Below, in pieces: positions 1 through 12,600 of a DNA stretch of 64,000 bases (the first letter of the stretch is position 1; each line of letters starts with the position of its first letter). The DNA comes from Unio delphinus (taxonomy: Eukaryota > Mollusca > Bivalvia > Unionida > Unionidae): positions 6,520,001 through 6,584,000 of the forward strand of contig JAQISU010000094.1 of the NCBI GenBank assembly GCA_029339505.1, in the 5' to 3' direction. The position numbers and the translations under genes are program-made. The notes beneath the pieces were generated by a model that worked only from the letters and a program-made list of their open reading frames with translations, was not told the DNA's origin and ran no database searches.

Positions 1-339
1 GTAACAAGTTCTGTTAAACCCTATAATAAAGTTACAATAACAGCAGCAACACATATTCAAAACCCTGAAAAAAACAGTAGTCATTGGTCATAATCTATAA
101 TTTATTGATTACATTATGTAGTTCCTGTGTTTCGGTCTAAATCTCTCACACCTTCTTGCCATAAACTGTATTTGTGTACTGTCTGCAATATAACTGGAAA
201 TTGTTACCTCTTGGCATGCTATAGTGCCATCTTCTAGCTGTACTGTTCTGAAACTTGATATCTGTTTAGGAGTCAAAGTAATTGTTTTGCATGTTCCCTG
301 TTCTGTTTGTAGAGACAGTGTTTACAATCACTTAAGACA
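1..339. other. Intronic sequence, nothing recognised
   Basis: AT-rich sequence upstream of the first recognisable USP32 exon. No exon, repeat or open frame with protein character was seen. It is probably intronic because the preceding USP32 exons are absent from the window. Confidence 0.5.
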
Positions 340-740
340 CACCCAGCTGCAAACAGCATAGACCCAGATATACTGCTGCATCATGGGATGACAAATCAGT
401 CTGTGCTACATGTTATAATTTCAAGTGTGAAGATCAAGCATTGATCCTGATCTGCCATAGACCCATACTTGCTGGTACATTGGATCTTTCTTGTATAAAA
501 ATAATATGCCATAGATCCTGGTCTGCAGCTCATTGTACAAGGGAACCCTGTCTTCAATCCTTATTTGCCATAGACTTGTATCTGTTGGTGCATTGTGCAT
601 TGGACGTTGTAAAAGGCAGTTCTGTTATAGACCTTCATCGTACACTGATCAAGATCTGTCAGTGCATTATATAATTGGATGTTTTTGTTGTACAAAAAAT
701 TCTGCCATGGATCCAGAATTGCCAACACAATGTATAATTC
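340..740. repeat. Degenerate tandem repeat, unit about 60-70 bp
   Basis: A motif of the type GCCATAGAC or ATAGACCC followed by CTG..GGTGCATTGTAC recurs about five times (near 358, 456, 507, 568 and 628). Two overlapping open frames run through it only because the unit is AT-rich and imperfect; they have no protein character. Related words recur at 3946-4113 and near 52130, so this may be part of a dispersed element with an internally repeated core. Confidence 0.5.
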
Positions 741-1359
741 GGTCTAAGTTGTTAAGGATATATCTAAGTATTAGTAAAAAACAGACAAGCTTACTGTCTT
801 TTGAAAACCACATTTCTTCTTTGACTTATCTTAACAAGTTCAGTATTATTACAGAACTCCAGAAATGCTGACTTGGCAGTCTGGGATGTTTTTCTAATTA
901 TTTAAGATTTTGGAAAATGCCTTTTCTGTCAGTCTATTTTTAATTGCACAACATTAGTCAAACATAAGTATTACTTCTTAGACAATCTTGTTCTTAAAAT
1001 TGTTATGGCGACAGGGATCAGCATCAAGTTTATTTTGTTAGCAATTAGCTGTTGCTATGAAACTGCTTCATGTATATTCATGAAACTTGATGGTTACATT
1101 TAACATGACATTAACAATAGTTGGTCACAGTAACTTATTCACTAAGCTATATATTAACACCTTTGAATGTACATATATCCAGATATTAAAGAGTATTATT
1201 TTGAATTGTGTATTTATATCCCCTTGGAAAGCAAGGGAAGCAGTAAATCTTCTTTTCTTATGTAGTGATATTTTAGGTTTGAAGTTGACTATGACAACAA
1301 CAGGCCACTCGTCTGCCTAATTGATGCTTTTGTTGCAAAAGCTTTTTTCTTTTTACCAG
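741..1359. other. Intron upstream of first visible USP32 exon
   Basis: Non-coding AT-rich sequence ending in the pyrimidine-rich acceptor TTTTTACCAG at 1350-1359. No other feature was seen. Confidence 0.5.
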
Positions 1360-1534
1360 GCCTGGGAGAATCATCTCCTTCGGAACAAGTCTATTGTTGT
1401 TGATCTTTTCCATGGTCAGCTGAAATCTCAGGTCCGCTGTAAAGAGTGTGGTCATATCAGTGTCCGTTTTGACCCATTCAATTACTTGTCATTACCTCTG
1501 CCAATGGATAGCTGTATTCATCTGGAAATAATTG
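1360..1534 (+). CDS. USP32: USP32 exon: first USP zinc-finger knuckle
   Basis: Acceptor AG at 1358-1359 and donor GTAAAG at 1535. It encodes 58 residues beginning [20 protein letters not shown], then CKEC (first half of the USP zinc ribbon) and the LSLPLPMDS block that leads into the fingers subdomain. It ends in phase 1. The block just before it in USP32 is not present upstream in the window. Confidence 0.95.
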
Positions 1535-3626
1535 GTAAAGTGACTTTGCATTGTTATAAAAAAAAATTATGTGAAAATGCAGATATAATATTCTGAACAG
1601 GAATTGAAACTGTTAATTTTTTATAATAATTTTTTTTATAAAATTGAATAAATTTTGTAATGGGATCAGACCATTTTACAGACTTTGAATTATTTGTTAC
1701 TGATTTGAAATACCAACAGAATAATGAGTGACTGGAGAATGAACTGAAAACAAAATGGCAAAGAACATTAAATAGATGATAAACAACATAAAACAATGCA
1801 GTAATATGTGTAAAATTCTGCAGAGCAGAACATGAAGTATCAGACAAATAAGTCATAGAATCTATTTGCATATACATGTGTATAACTACTTTATGCTTTT
1901 TGTGATGATGACATATTGCTTGTAAATCATACTTTATACCAACTGCCTTGCCTGGCATTCAGCGTCATGAGGTTTGTGTTAGGACTGGTTGGCCTGGTGT
2001 CAGGATAATTTGACTGGGTGGGATATCATGATACATGTCTGTGGCATGATGCCCCAATGCTAGACATCACAATAAACTGCCTCACTGCAGACATTGTAGC
2101 GATATGACTGAAGAACAATTAAAGCCATGTTAAAAATCGTAATCACACACACACATAATTTATACAACGCAATTGGGGATGTTTATATAGAATTTAACTT
2201 TTCATGTTGGAAATAGCTTTAAAGCAGTTCATAAGATTGATCTGCCTTCTTTATTTATCAATCTAGAATGGATTGCACTTTAATGATTTAAAACAAACAA
2301 TGAAACAAAATAACATGTTAAGTTCTTCCAGGTAGTGTCTGTTTCCTCTCTCTCAGATATCTGAGTAACTGTTGGATAAAAAATGACAATATAATGTTAT
2401 TTATGCATTCCTGAAACAAGATGTACAGGGAATTTCATAAATGTATATTCATTGTTTTGAATAGGGAATAATTGACATTGGCACAAGAGTTGCTATCTAG
2501 CATGCATACATAACATCCATCCATACAAACTGCTCTGGTGGCCTAGTGGTTAGTTCATCATGGGATCAAACCGTGGTGAAGTCTAATCAAGGACTTATAG
2601 AAATGGTACTAACAGATGCCTCGCTAGGCACTCAGCATCATGAGGTTAGCGTTAGGACTGGTCAGCCTGGTGTCAGGATAAAGTGACTGGGTGGGACATA
2701 ATGCTACAATTCTGTGGCATGATGCCCGAGTGCCAGACATCACTTTAACCTGTCACACTGTAGACATTGTAGCGATATGACTAAAGGTAAGTTAAAAATC
2801 CAACACACACACACACATTTGAGAAGTAGTTATTGTTATGTTTTTTTTTAACGTGTCCCATATAATTAATTGTCACTTACGTAGAGGTTTCAGGCAATTT
2901 TCACAATGGATTTTGTTTGTATCTTAACAGCAATAAAACTTAATGGGTCAGTCCCTGTGAAATATGGGTTGCGGCTGAACATGGATGCAAAATACAAAGC
3001 CTTGAAAAAGGAACTCTGTGAACTCACAAACATTCCAACCAATCAGATTCTGCTTGTGGAAGTCTTGGGGCCAATAGTCAAAGTGAGTCAAGTTTTATTG
3101 TGTTTTTTCTTTAGGTAGACTTGCAAATTGGACCTGTTTTTAAGTTTTAGGCATATGCAGTAATAGTGTTGAAAAGGTTTTTCTTTAAACTGCCAGCTTA
3201 AAATACAGACTTATGGAGGTTTGAAAATGGCAGATTTTTATTTAGTGCCAAATTAAATGTATAATGTTCCTCATTTTATCAGTTGATAAGATGAAATATT
3301 AAGCTAATTATACTAGTGGTAGACATGTAGTGACGAAACAATTTAGTTATTGTGCATATTGAAATGTGCATTAATATGAAATTTCTATCAGTTTTGAAGT
3401 GAAAAGAAATGAACACCACTATATCAGAATATATGACCAATAAAAAAACAACTTATGCTGTAGTAATAAGGCAACAATTATAGTTTGGTACCAAAGTTAC
3501 TTTCAGAATATTTCAGAAAATCAAGGCAGTATTGGTTTTTCTGTGCATTTTTTCTTACAGTGAGTCGGCAGTGTATGGAACAATAATTTAAATCATGAAA
3601 TATGATAATCATATACATTGTTGAAT

Positions 3627-3665
<39 letters not shown>

Positions 3666-6600
3666 CGCACATACATACATATACATACATACATAGTGGC
3701 CGAGTGGTCTAAAGCGCTGTCCGTTGCGGACCACTGCCATCTCACCTCTGTCTGCGTGGGTTCGAGTCTAAGATTCGGCTAATGTAGTTAAGTGAGAAAG
3801 CTCGCCAGTAGCTTCTCATGGGTCGGTGGTTCTTTCCGGGTTTTTTCCGGTTTCTTCCTCCACCACTAATACTGGCCACCATGTATAGCCTATATATTGT
3901 GGTGAAAAATGGCGTTAAACCATAAAAACAAACATACATACATACAAGTCCAAACCAACTGCAAACTGATTGGTCCAGATATACAGTCATATAATGCCTT
4001 GACAGATCTGTGTCTTTGCAATTTGTGTTGAGTAATCAGTAGAAGAAACCCCGATCTACAGGTGTATTCCATGATGGCAGATCAGGGTCCATTCTGTTTG
4101 CAGTTTAACCTGACTTATTAGCAGGCATATATGATACTTAGTAAGACTGCAGAAATCATTCAAATTCTATTCATGTCATCGAATAAGGAAAATTATAAAT
4201 TCCAATGAATCAGTGCTTTACCAAGAGCTTGATCAGAAATATTTAAATTTCACAAATATCGTTAATTCTCTGAACTTAAAACATTCATTGACACTTATAT
4301 ACCATGGATTACAGCAACTGATTCTTGTTTCAGACATTGCCCCAGGACAACCAGAAGATCAGGACACTCATGGGAGGGGTCCTGTATGCATATGAGCTAC
4401 CCCCTCCTTCAGAGATTGAGCCCATCACTGTGGAGGAAGAGAAACTCCAACAGAAGACTATAGGCCTTAATGAAATCCAGAGAGGATTGTCCATAAGTAA
4501 GCCAATTTAAGTTTAAGGAGGAGACCATCTTGTAGAAAATATCTCCATATGCCTTTATATATTCAGCCAATCAATCATTATGCTGCCACATGAATTCAGT
4601 TGAACATTTTGAGCAGTGTGATGCTTGATTTTCTCATATTCCTATATATGTGTGATAGAGTTTGTCCATGTGTGATAGAGGGTTTGATGTCAAATCCCAT
4701 CCATTGGTTGTCCCAGGAGTTTCATGTGAATTGTGGACAGAGATGTGTCAACTTCAAAACCACCTCCATGTCTCGGCCCTCAAACTAACTGGTTAATATT
4801 TTATAAAAGTACCAGCTGAATAATTTTTTAACCAAGGCTTGTTTCCCTGCTTTGCTCTGGATCCCATATCAGCAAGGAAAAATCTGAAATCTCATCTCAG
4901 CATTTCATTCTTTTGGACAAAATTTGATTCTCTTTGGAACATGTCTTGAAATTACCTCATGGTGTCTGTCATTTGCTCAGAGTAATACTTTCAAATTTCA
5001 GTTCAAGAATTTCTTCTTCCGAGCAACAACATAGCCTCACATCTTGGCGACACTTAATCATGAGATCATTCTAACCTAGTGGCAGCCAGTCTCTGTCCTA
5101 TAGGGAAGAAGATTAAGTTGCAGGTTGTATGAGGTCTCATCTCGGCAGTTGGGCGGACCTTGCTTGGCATATGGTAGTCGCCCTACTGTAGAAATAACTG
5201 CTATAAGTCATCATCTGCTCATACAAAAGCATGAAAGACTGGGGGGCCCTCCTTCATAGAAATTAATGGGGTCTGGCTTAATCAGAAGTGCTCATTAAAC
5301 AGTAATCTCCTAGATATAAAGGTCATGGTGCATGCCTTTCGGTCATCACAAGATTCTGTCAGTACAAAATCAGCAATGATCATTTACATCAGAAAGCATG
5401 GGGGAACAAATCCCCAGACCTGAGACTTCTGGTTTTGAATTTTCTCAGGTGGTGTCTTCAGAGAATTAAACACATTCAAGTTCACCTTATCATGGACAGG
5501 CTGTATCTCCAAGTGAACTGAATGCCCCATCGGATGCAGACAATTTATACCACATGTTCCTTTCTCCAATCAGCCTTCAGTTGAACTGTTCCCATTGGGT
5601 TGGAATTCATAAACGATTTGGAATAAAATGGAACACAAATTTTCAACCTTCTTTCCCTTAATCTTAGATCTATGATCCAGGGCAGTTAATACTCTTTCCC
5701 AAAAGTGGAACAGTCTCATGGCATATTTTACCCCCTAATAATTCTGATTCCCATTTAAACCTGAGTGGCATGATACTGATTGCTCTCCTCTACTGGAAAA
5801 AAAATCATCAACAATCTCTTGAATTTAACAGCAGATATTTCCTTGGAAAATTTTCTAATCTCCCCACCTACTCAAGAATATTGAATATAGTTCTTCCATC
5901 AGTACTGTTAGGTCTTGACCCTACATTCCTGTCTCATATAAAGGAAGCCCCCAGAAGTAAATAAGTCTCTAAATAGATGTTGGAAAGAATTACTTTCACA
6001 AAGGCTCACCACTTTCACAGCAGAAAAGAGATAAAGTTATTGTTTGTTCTTATCATTCAAAGAAAAGGATATTTTTACTCAGGCTTTGTCATGCTGGATA
6101 TGCTGGGTTATCTGCACACTTTATAAGGATCAGACTAAAGTCTGATGCATTTCTGGTGCATAAAGATTTAAGCGGACACCACTAGATTTCATACAAGTCC
6201 ATCTGTTTTTTTCTATCTGATATTATCCAAGTCATGGGATGACGGTCACAGGCAGCTTTGTCTTGCTTCTACCTTGGAGACCTTGCGGTCTAAAACAGCA
6301 AGATGTAAAATCATCAGCACAACAGGCAACCTTCCAATGTCACTCAGCAGGTTCACAGTGATCCATTTAATTTATTTTCTGGAATGACATTTTCTCTAAG
6401 CCATGTCCATACATAATCAGGTGCTGAACCTAGACCATATCTAAATACAATCCTAGAACCTGCTTTATGCACATAAGGAGACCATAGACTTGTAACACCC
6501 TCCTCTTGCTTTCTCCTAATAGATTATGATCAGCAAATACTTTTTATGAAGTGAAATATATTTCTGATATAATAAATAGATTTTGATCAGCTAAAAAAAT

Positions 6601-9600
6601 TTTTTTAATTATAGTGAAATATATTTTTGATATAATGTGTTCTTTTCATCCAACACATATCAGTTTTGCTATTGAAGGGGAGACCACTCCTGTTAGACTG
6701 CAACTTCAGCAAGTAGATAGCTTAAAGCACTCTTGTTGCTACCGTATTTACTGCATATGTTGGGACACGAAAAAATAATTATATTTTTTCGTGTCCCAGA
6801 ACTTATGGTGAACTTTTTTTAAACCTACATCATGTGTCCCCACACTTAGGAAATGAAAAACATTATGTTCAATTTGGCCCCCCCCCCCCGCATGTTTCAA
6901 TAAAATAGATAAATAAAATGCGTATTTGATAATAAAATGAAAGAAACAAGAAACTAACCTTGAACTGTTATCATTTATTCAAATTTTTGGTCGACATTAG
7001 CATTTTATTAAAGGAAAAATATATCCACAAACTCCGTATGAGTAGCGCGTGAATCCATTATCCATAGTGTAATAGCTTTCGTCAGACAACACAATACATT
7101 AGTCATTGACGTGAATATTGAGAAACTAATCATGTTTAGTTGGTCCTCAAAGATTTGAATGTTATGAAAATGAAAATTGGATCCTGCAAAATCACATACG
7201 AATGAGATAGAGGAAGAAAGAGTGAGAATTATCAAACCCCATTGGTCGAAAGCAACTGACATTTATGCGTGATATGATGTAAGGTACAAAATAACCAAGT
7301 GTATTATATCCAGGGTAACAATATGACAATATCTCGCAAACTAAAATCATTATTAGAAATACATTCACTGTGAGTACAAATGACAATCTTTTTGATTCCA
7401 TGGGTTACAAAAGTATTATTAAAGCAAGTTAATGCTGTGTATACTATTTACTGAATAACTCTAAACCAGTTTGTGTCAATTATGACTACAGACAGCTTAT
7501 AAATGAAAGCCCAGGTGTTGAATAAACACACCTTGTAACAGCCATAAACTCATTGTTTGAACTTACTGTCAGGATATCAAATACAAAGGTTAATTATTGC
7601 AAAGCAAGCTGAGCCTGGAAACAGACTTTGGATTCCTATTAGTGTGGAGATTTTTTTTTTTAACTATGCATGTGTATACAAAGTCGGCCAACATGGGGAA
7701 GCCAAGGAAAATGACAACACCTCTCGTATTAAAACAAGCCAGATCTGATCCGAAAATCATTTAAAGTTTGTGGTACAGTCCTACCCATTTATCTCGTTAT
7801 CCTCGGGCCCGAGGAAATATTGTGGACATAGGCAGATGTCGAGATGTGTTTTTTTTTTGGGGGGGGGGGGGGGGCCGGGCCTGAAAAAAGATAAAATTTA
7901 AAATTCGTCAGCAAAGGGTGACCCATCGTCAGTGAATAACATTTACACCTTGAGAAAAAAAAAATGGAAATTTTGAGTACATGAAGACAAAATCAGTGTG
8001 AAATACACTTGTATATTGACAAATTACATTTTGGTTACCTTTGTGTAATAAAATCCAAATTAAAATACTGCATCGATCACATCCTGATACGAAAAACGTT
8101 ACGATATTCACCGTCGGCATTAGCACATGGTTGGGAAGTTGTAATTTACATGCTTCATGTACATGTACTTTAATTGGCCTCGATTTTGGTCAGTCTGTTC
8201 CCATCTTATTGAGGCTAGGAAGGGGATGGGGTTATTCACAGGGAAGTGAAAAACTGTCAACAGTACATGTATTCTCCACAAATACTTTTGTATCCGATGT
8301 TATGATGAACATTAAAGCAACTGAACCAACCACTTGTTGCAGCGAAGCTCGCCACACTAAGTGTTTTCGATAATGCTTCACATGAACCATTTTGATGCTT
8401 CCTCCACGTCTTCAAATGTAGCAGTCTTGCTTCTTCCTTTAGGGAGCACAGTTACCTTCAACTTAGTCTTTCTTTATAGACTCAGCAGCTTTCATCCTTC
8501 CTGAACGTGTTATTTGTAAGCGAAAAAATTTCACAGACCTCTTTGCGAGATGTTCATCCCTTATCTTCCTTAACAGCCAGATATTTAGTTTCCAGAAACT
8601 GTAAATTTAATTTGCGTATTACCCTGCTGTTGTTAGCCATCGTAAATGTAAATAAAGTTCAAAACAAAACTTTCACAGCAACAAAAAAACTTGTTTTAAT
8701 CACCGATCACTTTCAAATGTCTCGGAAATGCGTAATCCGTATTTTCACGCAATTTTTATATATTGGATTCAGAAAATCACGAATACAGGAATCCTCTGTA
8801 TGCATCAGTTTCATGGACGGCAAATTTAAAGGCTTGCTAGTCCTGCTTCAACCACCTGTCCATTGGGAAATTGTGTTCATCAATTGATCCTGTTAGCTGT
8901 GACCCAGGCGGCAAGATCAAAGACTTAACTAGCTGCAGAGTGGTGGGAAAATGTGCTGCTATGTTTTTTTTATCCGGCCGTGACATCAAAATCCTGGTGG
9001 CAAGATCAACTAATTCTTGAACAAAGTATGGGTAGGAACTGGCAGTTTGTCGACATAAATTATTAGAAAACAAAGTACAGTCACTATTTACCGATATATC
9101 TCTCTGTCTCTTTCTTTTTCTCTCTCTCTCTGAATATATTTTTACGAAAAGTGAAAACAAACAACACTCAGTTTTCTTTTTTAAAGTTTTACTTACGGTA
9201 ATAAAATGTACGTTTGAGTACATTTTCTGACATGTAATTTTCGAATGATTTAAAAGGTGTCCTACAATTTACGACTCGAAAAAAGCTGTGTCCCAGAATA
9301 TACAGTGCACAAAAAAAATTTTAAAATAAATTTATGGTGTCCCAACAAATACGGTCCCAACATGTACGGTAAATACGGTAATACAAGTTTTAGAGGGTTG
9401 GATTTGTTAGTTAGTGGGTGTACTCTTAACTGGTGTGTTTATTATCAGAGATACATGTTTTACTCCTAAAATTTGACTTCCCAAGTTGTGCTTTCTTTAT
9501 TGTGTTAAATGTATATGTACCTTATTTGTTAATTGTTGTGTGTTTAAATGAATTGCCTGAAACTTGATAGACCTCATGAAGATGATGATTTGCATCATGT

Positions 9601-12600
9601 ACTGATGCATACCGTATTTACTGTATGTTATCAGACGGCAAAAAATAATTACTTTCTTTGTTGTCTGAATACATATTAAATTCTTTAATTAGGTGTCCAA
9701 AAACATACAGCTGAAAATAAATTTGTCCCCACCCACCCACCCACTGTAGCGAAGTTACCATTAGCTAACATGACATGTTTCCATGAAGTTAAACAAGTAT
9801 TTTGTCTAACACCACACTGTCAGAAAGAATAATGAATGAAAAACAGGTATTACTTGCCTACTTTGTCTCTTTGATACATATCCATCCATCGGAAAATAGT
9901 TATACATGTATTAGAGCCATGATTATGTGCATATTTTTCAAAAGAACCACCATATTAGTAATCTTGCAATCTAGTTTAACTCTCAGCTAATCAGTGATCA
10001 TTAAAATCTACATTACAAACGCATGCAATCTTTATTTCTTTGTAATTAAGATATTAATAAAAACTAAATAAAATGATTTTGGAAATATAATTCTTAAGAT
10101 AGTTATGACAGAAATGTTTTAATGTTTAGAGTAGAAATGCCGGTACATGCATGATAGCTAATCTTAGAGGACCATTGTGAGAGGCTCTGTATGTGGTGAG
10201 TGTAGTATGCACACCTAGGAAGTGAATAAATAAAACCAAGCAAGTTGCAATACACGAGTCGACGAAATTAATATACTGGTATTATTTTTACAAATAAAGG
10301 CAATCTATTTGTTGTGGTTCTCTCTTCTTTTTTCCCCACATAGCCAGCTTCGAAATGAGCAGAGCTAGCCGACTCGAAACAATGAACTGCTCAAAGATTG
10401 TTTTGATGCATGCCAAAGATTTAAAGGTGTCTAGGTGATAATTGTTAATAATATAACATGTGGGATTTCTTTGACATGTGTGTTCAGAAATAATAAGCAG
10501 CCATCTGGATTTCATTTAAAGAGCACACAATGTACAGATCATTTAGCACCCACAATCAATGTTTATCGTCAACAAAGAGGTTTATTACCTGTAGAACAAG
10601 AACTAAGTTTTAACCTTGGTATATAATGCCTCAGGGATAAAGAGTTTGTTTTCTTGCACACTGCCAATGAATTTTACTAATCCATACATTCTCTGATTTA
10701 TTGTTTATTTATATTAAGCAGGGGTCCTGGTTTCTAATAAAGCCATAACTATCACACCTGTTTGAAGTGGTTTCATGTGTAACAATGTTTGCACTGACAA
10801 TCAATCATATTTTAAAATAAAAAGTTTAAATTAAATACCCACCACTATCAAAACTTTATACACTGGTTAGCTGTCATTGTGAAACATAATATTGTTAGTA
10901 CTGTAATAATTTTGATGTATAAGTTTATTATACGTTATGCAACAAGCGAGGAGGCACTGTTTGATGATAATTTATTTTTTAACATAGACAAAACACCAAT
11001 ATACTTTAATCTTGTGCCAGGGAAAATGGTGGACAAAGAAGGAACAAAAGCGTTTTGATTTGTACAACGGGAGTGGAGAAGAGACACATTACTGTCATTT
11101 TTGCCATTGCGTGTTCTGGTGATGCATTACCTCCAATGATTATTTTCAAGGGAGAGAGAAATCTAGATCTAAAGGCACCACAAGGGTTGATTATCGCAGT
11201 TCAAGAGAAAGCATGGATGGACGAAATGCTAATGCTGTGATGGATTGAAGAAATTTATTTGCCATTCACCAGAAAAGAGCGATCACTATTAGTTATGGAC
11301 TCGTTCCGGGCTCACATCACAGATGATGTAAAGAAACAGTTGTGGCGCGGAAATATTATGCCGGCAATAATACCACGAGGCTGTACAGGGGCTTGTTATA
11401 AAGAAAATTAGGAGTATCTGTCCATGTATCAGGGTCTAACCTGTAACAACAGACCCTGATTCATGGACAGATGCTCCTAATTTGCTTTGTAAGGAACTCC
11501 TGTGCACAGAAGCTGCATGTCCAAGTTTCAACCTCTTGATGTGAGCATCAGTACACCTGTCAAGAGCTACCTCCGCTACAGCTGGATGGAATACATAAGG
11601 GATGCTACGAATGCATTACAATAATCCGATTTAAGCAACTAAATGAAGCAAACTTTGACTTTGTATCAGTTAAATTAACGACAAACACACTGTGAATTTT
11701 ACATTAAAACGATGCAGGCAATCTTCGTTTCTTGTTTCCAAAAACATAAATTGTTAAACAATTATAGTGGAGCAATGTCCAAAAACTTACAAGGCATTTA
11801 AATATCATATTTCCTCAAAAAAAATGATGTTCAAAAACATACTGTGTCGGAAAACATGTGGTAAATGCAGTATTTATGCCATAAACATCGGTATATTACA
11901 TCTAAGTTTAAGTTTACATTCAGGTCAGTTTTAGGCACTGTGCTATGAATATTCTTGTCTGTGCAACTAGTTTCAGAGCTTTTGATGAATTCTCCTGAAA
12001 ATTTTGCAGATATAATGGTCATGAGGTCAACATGACTTTTTTTGTGCACATCTTTCTATCATTGCTCAATGATGCATTTTTTCCAGTCTTGATCATTTTA
12101 TGTGCATATCATTCTGTCATTGAACATTGTTGCATTATTTCAAGAGTCATGATCCTTTTATGTTGTTAAAGTGATACATTGTAGATTGTACCTTACTACC
12201 ATTACGTTTTTTTTAGAGAATCAATTTTAATGCTTATGAGTAAAAATAATTATTAGAATATTACCTAAAGATACTTGATTAAGGAATGGACAGATCTGAA
12301 TCATAGCAAAATAAATACATCTATGGTCATACACTCATATAGTCATACCAAAGACTTATAGAACGGCACTAGCAGCTATTTTGCTTAGTTGTAAGTCTGG
12401 TGTCATGATAATGTGACTGGGTGGGACATAATACCTTATGTCTGTGGCATGATGCCCCAATACTAGACATCACTATAAACTGTCACACTGCAGACATCAT
12501 AGCCATATGACCAATTTAAAAAAAAAAATATGTTAAAAATCCAAATCACACACACACACACATCTAGTTTCTTTTATGTTTTTGGGTGGTTGTAGGTAGG

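Larger units (their letters stand above)
1535..2930 (+). other. USP32 intron with two SINE-A copies
   Basis: A 1396-bp intron from GTAAAG to TTAACAG. Apart from the two SINE copies listed separately it is AT-rich and otherwise featureless. Confidence 0.8.
3083..4333 (+). other. USP32 intron with microsatellite, SINE-B and a MITE-like repeat
   Basis: A 1251-bp intron. Repeats occupy 3627-4113; the remainder is AT-rich without recognisable content. Confidence 0.8.
6742..9378 (-). mobile_element. Pogo/Tigger-type DNA transposon, element 1
   Basis: Terminal inverted repeats of about 25 bp: CCGTATTTACTGCATATGTT at the left and, reverse-complemented from the right end, CCGTATTTACCGTACATGTT. TA dinucleotides at 6740-6741 and 9379-9380 fit the TA target duplication of Tc1/mariner/pogo elements. 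GTGTCCC recurs in both subterminal regions. The left end contains a 16-bp perfect hairpin (6761-6798). Minus-strand remnants of CENP-B-type helix-turn-helix domains lie at 8270-8640. No DDE domain was recognised inside it, so it is non-autonomous now. Confidence 0.75.
9612..11870 (+). mobile_element. Pogo/Tigger-type DNA transposon, element 2
   Basis: Left end CCGTATTTACTGTATGTTAT. The right end reverse-complemented reads CTGCATTTACCACATGTTTT. TA flanks at 9610-9611 and 11871-11872 fit a TA target duplication. It lies only 233 bp from element 1, shares its terminal dozen bases, and is oppositely oriented (transposase on plus). It carries a decayed DDE domain at 10981-11612, into which a 125-bp foldback has been inserted. 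Confidence 0.75.

Noticed and set aside
1321..1596. 91-codon frame starting at ATT-rich sequence before the first exon
   Set aside because: Only 1360-1534 matches USP32; the flanking codons are intron on both sides.
3693..3780. tRNA-Ser/Leu-like sequence
   Set aside because: It is the head of SINE-B: five copies share the same downstream body, and the 3' half of the cloverleaf does not close.
7008..7401. Overlapping minus-strand frames in pogo element 1
   Set aside because: Hydrophobic text without transposase motifs; not supported as genes.
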